Source: Lacustribacter sp964460315
GTDB lineage: Bacteria; Pseudomonadota; Gammaproteobacteria; Burkholderiales; Burkholderiaceae_A
Assembly: GCA_964460315.1 (NCBI GenBank)
Contig: CAYWPQ010000009.1
Coordinates: 1 to 50,582 of the forward strand
Direction: 5' to 3'
DNA length: 50,582 nucleotides
The position numbers were made by a program, and so were the translations under genes. Positions within the stretch are counted from its first letter, which is position 1; each line of letters opens with the position of its first letter. Of this stretch, positions 34,931-42,147 are shown piece after piece. A model generated the notes under the pieces. The model made no database searches. It worked only from the letters and a program-made list of their open reading frames with translations, and was not told where the DNA came from.

Positions 34931-35967
34931 TATTTTTTCAATGTGCCTTTGAGTTGATCAAGCCGGTTTTGCTGAGCTGATTCGTTGTCCATGGGGTTTC
35001 GGGTTTTGGCCCAGCCGATCATGGACTCGGGATACATCCTCACATTGGGCCTTCCCAAGACCTCGGAGAGAACAAACCAGGTGGTGGCGCTCCAGTGCCC
35101 GGTGTTGCAGAAACTGATCACCTCATTGGTGCTGAGGAGCCCTTCACTTTTGGCGATGGACTCGAGTTGTTTGGCGGGGTGAAGTTTGCCCGTATTCAGC
35201 TGAAACCATTCTTCGTGGTCAAGGTTTTTTGCTCCTGGCAGCGTTCCGCCACGGGCTGCTGATGAATGGCGGTCCTTGCCGCTGAAGTAGTCTTCGGAGC
35301 GCGAATCGGACAAGAGCACCTTGCGGCGTCCTGCGTCTCGTTCTTGAATCAGTTTTGCTAGTTCTTGGGTGGTGACGATCTGCTGACGATCGAACTTCAC
35401 CTGGATCTTGCTGGCGGGAACGGATGGGGTGCTGGTCTCGAGCGGGAGCTTCATGGCACCCCATGCACCGAGACCGCCTTCAAGGATGGAAATCTTTTTG
35501 ATTCCGGAAATTTTCAGTGTCCAGTAAAAGCGTGCTGCTGCGCCGAAATCCGTCCCGTCGGAACCACTGGAGGCGATGACCACATGAGTGTCGGGCGTGA
35601 TCCCCCATTTGCTCAACAGCGACGAGAGTTTTGCTTCCGAGATCATGCTGCCGGGATTGGACTCTGGTCCGCGAATGCTGGAGTAGGGCGCGGCGACGGC
35701 GCCAGGGATATGGCCGGCTGCGTAGTTGGGTGTTTTGCCATCATTTTGAAAGATTTCGCGGATATCCAACACCCGAACGGCTTTCCGGTCGATGAGGCTT
35801 TTGAGCTCCTGAGGGGTCACCAATGGCTTATTGGATGCTTGCCCAGGGTTGGTGAAGCTTCCAAGGGCAAGGCCGATGACGACCGTCATCAAAAGCTGAA
35901 GAAGCGACCGAGACCGCAGCGACTGGCGCTGATCAGGGGAGGTAAGGGGTGCGAATGAGTTGTTCAT
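34930..35967 (-). CDS. Exported two-domain rhodanese (thiosulfate sulfurtransferase)
   Basis: 345 residues when started at MNNSFAPLTS. A hydrophobic segment at about 21-36 (LLQLLMTVVIGLALGSF) and cleavage near PGQAS give a signal peptide or anchor, so the enzyme should sit in the periplasm. Two rhodanese domains follow. The first loop reads ASSGSDGTDFGA (132-143) and has no Cys. The second has the only Cys of the protein, C287, in ISFCNTGHWSATTWF, the usual active-site loop. The C-terminus ends in a basic tail. It is the first gene of the four-gene cassette and likely splits thiosulfate or passes sulfane sulfur to the permease (inference). Confidence 0.9.
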   Translation of the reverse strand: MNNSFAPLTSPDQRQSLRSRSLLQLLMTVVIGLALGSFTNPGQASNKPLVTPQELKSLIDRKAVRVLDIREIFQNDGKTPNYAAGHIPGAVAAPYSSIRGPESNPGSMISEAKLSSLLSKWGITPDTHVVIASSGSDGTDFGAAARFYWTLKISGIKKISILEGGLGAWGAMKLPLETSTPSVPASKIQVKFDRQQIVTTQELAKLIQERDAGRRKVLLSDSRSEDYFSGKDRHSSAARGGTLPGAKNLDHEEWFQLNTGKLHPAKQLESIAKSEGLLSTNEVISFCNTGHWSATTWFVLSEVLGRPNVRMYPESMIGWAKTRNPMDNESAQQNRLDQLKGTLKK

Positions 35968-36150
35968 GGTGGCTGCAATTTCCGGCAAAGAAAGGCGGGC
36001 AATCAAGGTCAAAGGAGGAGAGGATATCGGAGATCGAAGGGTTTTCTTTGCGATATTTGTGCAATCCTTTTCATTCTTTGGAGTCGCCCGACAGGTCTTG
36101 GGCGGCCCTTCCAAAACCCGCAGTCGATGTGTTGAAAAAGGACGTGACTC
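35968..36150. promoter_or_regulatory. Divergent control region, rhodanese cassette / msrA
   Basis: 183 bases lie between the rhodanese start (minus) and the msrA start (plus), so promoters for both must be here. AAAAAGGA shortly before the msrA ATG is its ribosome binding site. I see no consensus promoter pair or strong inverted repeat that I would defend. Confidence 0.4.
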
Positions 36151-36711
36151 ATGAACCAAGCATTGGTGGCCGGCGAAACCCTGGACGAGGCTTACTTCGG
36201 AGGGGGCTGCTTCTGGTGCCTTGAGGCCGTGTTTCAAAGAATCAAAGGGGTTCGCTCCGTGATGTCCGGCTATATGGGTGGGCACCTCGACAACCCAAGC
36301 TACGAGCAGGTTTGCAACAAGACCACCGGTCATGCCGAAGTTGTTCGAATTCAGTTTCAGCCGACGGAAATCAGTTACGCCCAGCTGCTGGAGGTGTTTT
36401 TTGAAATTCATGACCCCACCACGCCGAATCGACAGGGTAATGATGTTGGCCCCCAGTACCGAAGCATGATCGTGGCGACCAATGCTGATCAGCGTGGTCA
36501 GGCGGAGTCAGCGGTACAGGCCATTTCAGGGGCGGTGACCGAGGTCTTGGGCCCTCATCCTTTGCTCAGGTTCTGGCCAGCCGAACCGGAACATCATGAC
36601 TACTTCCGCCGCCACCCATACCAAGGCTACTGCGTCTTTGTGGTTGCGCCGAAAGTCATTAAGGCCGAGCAGGCCTTTCAGGCTTTGATCAAGGTGCCAG
36701 ACGCTCGATAA
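36151..36711 (+). CDS. msrA: Peptide methionine sulfoxide reductase MsrA
   Basis: Repairs methionine S-sulfoxides. The catalytic motif GGGCFWCLEAVFQRI has Cys20. SGYMGGHLDNPSYEQVCNKTTGHAEVV and PQYRSMI form the substrate pocket. 186 residues is normal. The resolving cysteine is not at the far C-terminus; CNKTTGH near 55 and YCVFV near 166 are the candidates. It is divergent from the rhodanese cassette, and its end overlaps the convergent pdxH end by 23 bases. It fits with the oxidative-stress genes just downstream. Confidence 0.95.
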   Translation: MNQALVAGETLDEAYFGGGCFWCLEAVFQRIKGVRSVMSGYMGGHLDNPSYEQVCNKTTGHAEVVRIQFQPTEISYAQLLEVFFEIHDPTTPNRQGNDVGPQYRSMIVATNADQRGQAESAVQAISGAVTEVLGPHPLLRFWPAEPEHHDYFRRHPYQGYCVFVVAPKVIKAEQAFQALIKVPDAR

Positions 36712-37372
36712 CCCATTCGGCGGGCTTAAAAAGCGCCTTCACTTGGCGGTAGCGGATTCTGTCGTGAAGTCTTGATGGGCGGCCCTGCCAGAACTCAAAC
36801 TGGTCGGGTCGCAGCCGGTAGCCGCCCCAGTGTTCGGGGCGCGGAGGATCGACGGAGCTCTCGGCTGGAAAGTTGGATTGCAGCGTCTTTTGTCGAAGCT
36901 CGAGCCACTCTCGATTAGGGATCACCTCGCTCTGTGGTGAGGCCCAGGCACCAAGCTTGCTGCCCAGGGGGCGAGAGCGGTAATACTCTTCGGATTCCTC
37001 CGGCGAGACCTTGCTGACTCGGCCGTCGATTCGCACCTGACGCTCGAGTTCGGGCCAAAAGAAGACCAAACTGGCAAAAGGATTGGCCGCCAGTGCCTGG
37101 CCTTTTCGGCTTTGGTAATTGGTAAAGAAACTCACGCCCTGGTCATCAATGCCTTTAATGAGGACGATTCGACCAGAAGGCCGGCCGTCGGGGTCGATGG
37201 TGCAAAGGGTCATGGCGTTGGGCTCAAGCACCTCGGAGTCAAGAGCCTCTTTGAACCAGTGTTGAAACTGGGCCACGGGGTCAGGCTGGACATCCTGAAT
37301 GTCTAGGGACGCTTGGGCATAGTCTTTGCGCAGGTCGGCAAGGTGTTGAGGGCTGTGTTTGGGGGTCAACAT
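36689..37372 (-). CDS. pdxH: Pyridoxamine 5'-phosphate oxidase
   Basis: An FMN enzyme of 227 residues that makes pyridoxal phosphate from PNP or PMP with O2. The N-terminal region has the usual KDYAQASLDIQDVQPDPVAQFQHW. FMN-binding segments are GRIVLIKGIDDQGVSFFTNYQSRKG and ANPFASLVFFWPELERQVRIDGRVSKV. The C-terminal signature EHWGGYRLRPDQFEFWQGRPSRLHDR is complete. It is monocistronic and faces msrA. Confidence 0.96.
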   Translation of the reverse strand: MLTPKHSPQHLADLRKDYAQASLDIQDVQPDPVAQFQHWFKEALDSEVLEPNAMTLCTIDPDGRPSGRIVLIKGIDDQGVSFFTNYQSRKGQALAANPFASLVFFWPELERQVRIDGRVSKVSPEESEEYYRSRPLGSKLGAWASPQSEVIPNREWLELRQKTLQSNFPAESSVDPPRPEHWGGYRLRPDQFEFWQGRPSRLHDRIRYRQVKALFKPAEWVIERLAP

Positions 37373-37467
37373 AGTTTTTGGCCGCTCGATAAAGGGAATT
37401 CCCCTATTCTAGGGCTGAACCAGCCAACCGAGACTGAACCCGCGTCCAGACTCTGTCTAGGACGCAT

Positions 37468-37494
37468 CATTGATTGGTCTTATCAATGGATAAG
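37468..37494 (+). promoter_or_regulatory. Candidate activator operator upstream of rubrerythrin
   Basis: CATTGAT (37468-37474), seven bases, ATCAATG (37482-37488) form an inverted repeat. A second, overlapping one, CTTATC-AATG-GATAAG, spans 37479-37494. The first is centred about 63 bases before the predicted transcription start, a position typical of LysR-type activators such as OxyR. The assignment to a regulator is inference. Confidence 0.45.
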
Positions 37495-37504
37495 AAACTT
37501 TCAA

Positions 37505-37534
37505 TTGGACCTAACTAATTGCGCACCCTAGTAT
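37505..37534 (+). promoter_or_regulatory. Putative sigma-70 promoter of the rubrerythrin operon
   Basis: TTGGAC (37505-37510), an 18-base spacer and TAGTAT (37529-37534). Transcription would start near 37541 and give a leader of about 110 bases before the rubrerythrin ATG. The -35 and -10 are moderate matches, which would suit a promoter that needs an activator. Confidence 0.45.
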
Positions 37535-37650
37535 GCACTCTGTTCGATTTCCAAATCAGCGGCGATGACCGCCCATGGTTCAGGAGTCGGCACCGGTGCA
37601 ATACCGTTTTCGAAAGTGGTTTTACGTTGTTTAACTAAAGGAGAGAAGTG

Positions 37651-38073
37651 ATGCCTCAACTCAAAGGTACCAAGACTCACCAGCATCTGAAAGATGCTTT
37701 TGCAGGTGAGAGCCAGGCCAATCGTCGTTATCTGTACTTCGCGAACAAAGCTGACGTCGAGGGTTACACCGAAGTCGCAGCACTGTTCCGTTCCACCGCA
37801 GAAGGCGAGACCGGCCACGCACACGGCCACCTCGATTACCTGGCCGAAGTGGGTGACCCCGCAACGGACATGCCCATTGGTGGTTCCGAAGCCAACCTGA
37901 AGTCGGCTGTTGCTGGCGAAACCCATGAGTACACCGACATGTACCCTGGCATGGCCAAAGACGCTCGTTCAGAGGGCTTTGATGAAATCGCTGACTGGTT
38001 TGAGACCTTGGCCAAGGCCGAGCGTTCGCACGCCAACAAGTTCCAGAAAGCGCTTGACGCACTGGCAGCCTAA
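37651..38073 (+). CDS. Rubrerythrin-family diiron protein without rubredoxin domain
   Basis: 140 residues forming only the four-helix diiron bundle. Ligand positions are visible in AGESQANRRYLYFANKA, AEGETGHAHGHLDYL, AGETHEYTDMYPGMAKDA and AKAERSHANKFQKAL. The C-terminal rubredoxin iron site of classical rubrerythrin is absent, so electrons for peroxide reduction must come from a separate protein. AAAGGAGAG six bases before ATG 37651 is a near-ideal ribosome site, suggesting high expression. It is the first gene of a run with Fe-S, DUF3501 and ferredoxin-reductase genes, which could supply those electrons (inference). Confidence 0.9.
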   Translation: MPQLKGTKTHQHLKDAFAGESQANRRYLYFANKADVEGYTEVAALFRSTAEGETGHAHGHLDYLAEVGDPATDMPIGGSEANLKSAVAGETHEYTDMYPGMAKDARSEGFDEIADWFETLAKAERSHANKFQKALDALAA

Positions 38074-38114
38074 TTGCCAAGTCGTCGACGTTTGACGGGA
38101 AGTTAGTGATCTGT

Positions 38115-38138
38115 AGGGCCTCATTTCGATGGGGCCCT
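38115..38138 (+). promoter_or_regulatory. UUCG-capped hairpin after the rubrerythrin gene
   Basis: AGGGCCTCAT (38115-38124) pairs with ATGGGGCCCT (38129-38138), a 10-bp stem with one G-U pair around a TTCG tetraloop, an unusually stable form. A smaller GGAG-CAAAAA-CTCC hairpin follows at 38141-38154. No T-run follows directly, so it is more likely a mRNA-protecting or partial stop element than a full terminator. Confidence 0.6.
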
Positions 38139-38201
38139 GCGGAGCAAAAACTCCTCAGATATTCCGCTCATTTTTTAATTGAACCTGTAAGAGACATCAA
38201 C

Positions 38202-39563
38202 ATGACCGTTCGCGAAGGATCCCTCGAAGCGCCCACCCGCCATCCGATTGACTGGACCAATCCAGAGTTTTACGACGAAAAGGCCTGCTATGACGAGATG
38301 GAGCGAGTTTTCGACATCTGCCATGGCTGCCGTCGATGCGTCAGTCTCTGCAACTCCTTCCCGGTTCTTTTCGATCTGATCGATGAAGGCCCAACGGGCG
38401 AGATGGACGGCGTTCCTCGTGAAAAATACATGGATGTGGTGGACCAGTGCTACCTCTGCGATGTCTGCTACATGACGAAGTGCCCCTATGTCCCGCCCCA
38501 TCCCTGGAACCTGGATTTCCCCCACCTGATGCTGCGCGCCAAAGCGATCAGCTACAAGAAAGGCACACCCACCAAGTTTCGTGACTCGGTGCTCTCCAAT
38601 ACGGCCGCGAATGGCAAGCTTGCGTCGATCCCCATCGTTGTTCAAACCGTGAATGCGTTGGCGAAGAACAAGACTGCTCGCGCCTTGGGCGAAAAAGTGT
38701 TGGGTGTGCACAAGGACGCCTGGGTGCCTGATTTCGCCAGCAAGACCTTCGAGAAATCGCACGCCACATCCCACGCCTGGGCGGTGAAAGACGGCGCCAA
38801 GACGCCCGGTAAGGTGGCGATTTATTCCACCTGCTATGTCAATTGGAATGAACCGGGTATTGGCCATGATCTGATCAAGGTTCTCGAGCACAACGAAATT
38901 CCGTATGTCGTGGTGGACAAGCAGGCCTGCTGCGGAATGCCCAAGCTTGAGCTGGGTGACCTTGATTCCGTAGCTGAGCTTGCGAAAGTCACGCTTCCCC
39001 AACTGGCCAAACTGGCCCGTGAAGGCTACGCCATCATCACGCCCATCCCATCGTGCACCTTGATGTTCAAGCAGGAACTGCCCTTGATGTTCCCGAACGA
39101 TGCCGATGCACAAGCGGTCAAAGCAGCCATGTTTGACCCCTTCGAATATTTTGTGAATCGAAACAAAGACGGCCTTTTGAAAACGGATTTCAAAACGGGC
39201 CTGGGTAATGTCTCGTATCACATCGCCTGCCATCTCCGCGTCCAGAACGTGGGTCAGAAGACCCGGGAGATGCTAGAAATGGTGCCCGACACCGCTGTGA
39301 ACACGGTGGAGCGTTGCTCTGGACATGCGGGCACCTGGGGCGTGAAACAGGAATTCCACGAGATCGCGATGAAGATTGGTCGTCCGGTCTTTCGTCAGAT
39401 GTCCGAGCATCCCAAGGCCAATGGCGGCCAAGGCGGACTGCCTGACTTCGTGGCCTCAGACTGCCAGCTTGCCGGCCACCATATCGAACAGGGTATGGCG
39501 GGCAAAGGCGATGGCAAGGTTGAGCACCCGCTTTCGCTTCTGGCGAAGGCCTATGGTTATTAA
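38202..39563 (+). CDS. Fe-S protein with CCG domains (heterodisulfide-reductase-like)
   Basis: 453 residues. Two 4Fe-4S motifs: C40-x2-C-x2-C-x3-C (CHGCRRCVSLC) and C83-x2-C-x2-C-x4-C (CYLCDVCYMTKC). Two CCG-type halves follow. The first has C211, the pair C243-C244-G and C285. The second has C343, then CSGHAGTWG (C372) in place of CCG, and C421. The layout is that of GlpC/HdrD-type electron carriers. ATG 38202 (MTVREGSLEAP) is preferred to a longer upstream start lying in the hairpin region. The TAA overlaps the next ATG by one base. It is probably an electron carrier or thiol/disulfide reductase serving rubrerythrin; the exact reaction is unknown. Confidence 0.88.
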   Translation: MTVREGSLEAPTRHPIDWTNPEFYDEKACYDEMERVFDICHGCRRCVSLCNSFPVLFDLIDEGPTGEMDGVPREKYMDVVDQCYLCDVCYMTKCPYVPPHPWNLDFPHLMLRAKAISYKKGTPTKFRDSVLSNTAANGKLASIPIVVQTVNALAKNKTARALGEKVLGVHKDAWVPDFASKTFEKSHATSHAWAVKDGAKTPGKVAIYSTCYVNWNEPGIGHDLIKVLEHNEIPYVVVDKQACCGMPKLELGDLDSVAELAKVTLPQLAKLAREGYAIITPIPSCTLMFKQELPLMFPNDADAQAVKAAMFDPFEYFVNRNKDGLLKTDFKTGLGNVSYHIACHLRVQNVGQKTREMLEMVPDTAVNTVERCSGHAGTWGVKQEFHEIAMKIGRPVFRQMSEHPKANGGQGGLPDFVASDCQLAGHHIEQGMAGKGDGKVEHPLSLLAKAYGY

Positions 39564-39589
39564 TGAGTTCTTCATTGGAGAAAAAAATG

Positions 39590-40174
39590 ATGGCATCGAT
39601 TTCACGTGATTCTCTTTGGACGCTCGAGCATTACTCGCGCATTCGCAACCAGTTCCGTCAAGAGGTGATGGCCCACAAGCGCGTGCGCCAGGTTCCGCTT
39701 GGTGAACACATCACCCTCTTCTTCGAGGATGAGAAGACCATTCGTTATCAGATCCAGGAAATGCTTCGCATCGAGAAGACTTTTGAAGAGTCCGGCATTC
39801 AGGACGAGCTTGATGCCTACAACCCCTTGATTCCAACGGGCCGTAACTTCAAGTGCACCATGATGATTGAGTACTCCGATCCAGCGGTTCGCAAGGTTGA
39901 GCTTGGCAAACTGAAGGGCGTGGAAGATCGCGTCTGGGTTCAAGTGGAAGGGCGGGAAAAGGTCTACGCCATTGCCGACGAAGATCTCGAGCGTGAAAAT
40001 GAAGAGAAGACCTCCTCAGTCCACTTTATGCGCTTCGAGCTTGACGAAGACATGGCGCAGGCGCTGAAATACGGCGTGAGCCTCTCCATGGGAGTGGACC
40101 ATCCCAACTACAAGGTGGCTGTTGAGCCCGTCTCTGCAGAAACTCGGGCCTCGCTGGTGAAGGACCTGAGTTAA
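39590..40174 (+). CDS. DUF3501 family protein
   Basis: About 194 residues from MASISRDSLWTLEHYSRIR. Family features: VMAHKRVRQVPLGEHITLFFEDEKTIRYQIQEMLRIEKTFEESGIQDELDAYNPLIPTG and a later SSVHFMRFELDEDM. No Cys pairs, signal or membrane segments are seen. The start is chosen by a GGAG eight to nine bases ahead and by the family's usual N-terminus. An in-frame ATG at 39563, overlapping the previous stop, would add nine residues. DUF3501 genes are repeatedly found beside rubrerythrin and CCG Fe-S genes, and no biochemical role is established. Here it sits third in that same trio. Confidence 0.88.
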   Translation: MASISRDSLWTLEHYSRIRNQFRQEVMAHKRVRQVPLGEHITLFFEDEKTIRYQIQEMLRIEKTFEESGIQDELDAYNPLIPTGRNFKCTMMIEYSDPAVRKVELGKLKGVEDRVWVQVEGREKVYAIADEDLERENEEKTSSVHFMRFELDEDMAQALKYGVSLSMGVDHPNYKVAVEPVSAETRASLVKDLS

Positions 40175-40189
40175 TCGATCGCTGCGTTC

Positions 40190-40567
40190 ATGACCGCAAA
40201 GAATGTTCTCGGGGGGCCACTGGCCCCCTGTAGCTTTGACCCGCTGACCGGCTTTCATCGAGACGGGTGCTGCAACACCTCGGCCGATGACTATGGCTCG
40301 CACACGGTCTGCGCCCAGATGACCGACGCCTTCCTTGAATTCTCCAAGGACCGCGGCAACGATCTCTCCACGCCCAACCCTCAGTTCGGTTTTCCCGGGC
40401 TTAAGGCGGGAGACCGATGGTGTCTCTGTGCGGCGCGCTGGCGTGAAGCAGCCGAAGTTGGCCTGGCGCCTCCGGTGATTCTTGAATCCACCCATGAGCG
40501 GGCGCTGGACGTGATCGCTCTTGCTGACCTTGAATACCACGCCCTGCAGGCGGCCTCTCCGGGCTAA
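40190..40567 (+). CDS. DUF2237 family protein
   Basis: 125 residues, almost entirely the conserved domain: NVLGGPLAPCSFDPLTGFHRDGCCNTSADDYGSHTVCAQMTD, then FLEFSKDRGNDLSTPNPQFGFPGLKAGDRWCLCAARW. The conserved cysteines (PCS, DGCC, VCA, WCLC) suggest a metal or disulfide role, but the function is unknown. It begins 15 bases after DUF3501 and is followed 22 bases later by the MBL-fold gene, so it belongs to the same transcription unit. Confidence 0.9.
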   Translation: MTAKNVLGGPLAPCSFDPLTGFHRDGCCNTSADDYGSHTVCAQMTDAFLEFSKDRGNDLSTPNPQFGFPGLKAGDRWCLCAARWREAAEVGLAPPVILESTHERALDVIALADLEYHALQAASPG

Positions 40568-40589
40568 GCCCTTCTGAGATAATCCCGGG

Positions 40590-41216
40590 ATGAGATTTGA
40601 GATTCATCCCGTCACGGCTTTCCAACAGAACTGCTCCCTGGTCATTTGCCAGGCCAGCGGAAAGGCGGCCCTGATCGACCCGGGCGGCAACCTTGACGAA
40701 CTTCAAGAGGCTGTTGCCGAAGCTGGTGTCGTGGTCGAAAAAATTCTCCTTACCCATGGCCACATCGACCACTGCGGTCAGGCGGGCATTCTCGCCGAAC
40801 GTCTGGGTGTGCCCATCGAAGGCCCCCATCAGGACGACGCCTTCTGGATTGATGGCCTTACCATGCAAGGCACCATGTTTGGCATGGAAGGGGCTCGCAG
40901 CTTCAAGCCCACCCGCTGGCTCAATGACGGCGATGTGGTGACGGTGGGTGATGAGTCGATGCAGGTGATTCATTGCCCTGGGCACACACCCGGGCACGTT
41001 GTGTTTTTTCACGAAGGTGAGCGGCTTGCATTCGTGGGCGATGTTCTTTTTGCGGGGTCGGTTGGACGAACCGATTTCCCCCGGGGTAACCATCAAGACC
41101 TTCTTCATTCGATTCGCAGCCGTCTTTTCCCCCTGGGAGATGACGTGGCCTTTGTTCCTGGACACGGCCCCATGAGCACCTTTGGTGATGAGCGTCAGTC
41201 GAATCCTTATGTTTAA
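40590..41216 (+). CDS. MBL-fold metallohydrolase (glyoxalase II-like, YcbL type)
   Basis: 208 residues of the metallo-beta-lactamase fold with the binuclear metal motif THGHIDHCGQAG (H56, H58, D60, H61). HCPGHTPGHVVFF and VGDVLFAGSVGRTDFPRGNH follow, and a final His in VPGHGPMSTFGDER. It lacks the C-terminal domain of true glyoxalase II, like E. coli YcbL. It may hydrolyse thioesters, and related proteins with this signature include persulfide dioxygenases, so a sulfur role is possible but not shown. Fifth gene of the rubrerythrin run. Confidence 0.88.
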   Translation: MRFEIHPVTAFQQNCSLVICQASGKAALIDPGGNLDELQEAVAEAGVVVEKILLTHGHIDHCGQAGILAERLGVPIEGPHQDDAFWIDGLTMQGTMFGMEGARSFKPTRWLNDGDVVTVGDESMQVIHCPGHTPGHVVFFHEGERLAFVGDVLFAGSVGRTDFPRGNHQDLLHSIRSRLFPLGDDVAFVPGHGPMSTFGDERQSNPYV

Positions 41217-41300
41217 GCGCCGCCGTTGGGCCAGACAGTTGGCTGCGCAAACCATGACAAGATCAATCAATCGAAATCAGCCACCGATGGGAGACGGAGC

Positions 41301-42077
41301 GTGTCGAAATACCTGAATGAAACGGTGTTAAGTGTGCATCACTGGAATGACACCCTTTTTAGTTTTAAAACCACCCGTCGTGCAGGTCTGCGCTTTCGCA
41401 ATGGTCATTTCCTGATGATCGGACTCGAGGTGGAGGGCAAGCCCTTAGTGCGGGCCTACAGTGTGGTGAGCCCCAATTACGAAGAGCACCTTGAATTCCT
41501 CAGCATCAAAGTACCCAACGGCCCACTCACGTCACGGCTGCAGAACATCAAGGTGGGCGACAGCATCCTGGTGAGCGAGAAGTCCGTGGGCACACTGGTT
41601 CTGGACGACCTGAACCCCGGCAAGCATCTCTACCTCTTTAGCACTGGAACGGGGCTTGCGCCTTTCATGAGTATCATTCGCGATCCGGAAACTTATGAGC
41701 GCTTTGAAAAAGTGGTGTTGATTCATGGTGTGCGCCTAGTGAGCGAGCTCGCCTATGCGGATTACATCAAGGATGAGCTCACCCAGCATGAGTTTCTTGG
41801 CGAGATGGTGAGCCAGCAGCTGATCTATTACCCCACGGTCACGCGTGAGGCGTTCAAGCACACAGGCCGTCTCACCACGGCAATTGAAACCGGCCAGCTC
41901 TTTCGGGACATTGGCCTTCCCGCCTTCGATCCGGCGGTGGATCGAGCCATGATCTGTGGCAGCCCCGCGATGCTGAAGGAAACCTCGGAGATGCTGGATG
42001 CGCGTGGATTCAAGGTTTCTCCAAGCCTTGGTCAGCCTGGCGATTATGTCTTTGAGCGGGCTTTCGTGGAAAAGTAA
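41301..42077 (+). CDS. fpr: Ferredoxin-NADP reductase
   Basis: 258 residues, the usual bacterial FPR size, when started at GTG 41301 (VSKYLNETVLSVHHW). GGAGACGGAG stands just ahead of this GTG. FAD-binding RAYSVVSPNYEEHLEFLSIKV, NADP-binding STGTGLAPFMSIIRD and CGSPAMLKETSEMLDARGF are present. The protein ends in GDYVFERAFVEK, whose terminal region stacks on FAD in this subclass. It exchanges electrons between NADPH and ferredoxin/flavodoxin and may feed the Fe-S protein and rubrerythrin encoded upstream (inference). 84 bases separate it from the MBL gene. Confidence 0.94.
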   Translation: MSKYLNETVLSVHHWNDTLFSFKTTRRAGLRFRNGHFLMIGLEVEGKPLVRAYSVVSPNYEEHLEFLSIKVPNGPLTSRLQNIKVGDSILVSEKSVGTLVLDDLNPGKHLYLFSTGTGLAPFMSIIRDPETYERFEKVVLIHGVRLVSELAYADYIKDELTQHEFLGEMVSQQLIYYPTVTREAFKHTGRLTTAIETGQLFRDIGLPAFDPAVDRAMICGSPAMLKETSEMLDARGFKVSPSLGQPGDYVFERAFVEK

Positions 42078-42100
42078 ACGAGGCTGCGGCCAAGACTGGC

Positions 42101-42147
42101 CTAAAGCACGACTAAAGCACGGCTAAAGCGCAATCAAAGCGCAACTA
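42101..42147. repeat. Degenerate 11-base tandem repeats
   Basis: CTAAAGCACGA, CTAAAGCACGG, CTAAAGCGCAAT and CAAAGCGCAA follow each other, and a fifth unit begins at the CTA that is the stop codon of the minus-strand anchor-subunit gene. The repeats fill the gap between two convergent genes where a terminator would be expected. They probably arose by slippage. Confidence 0.7.
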
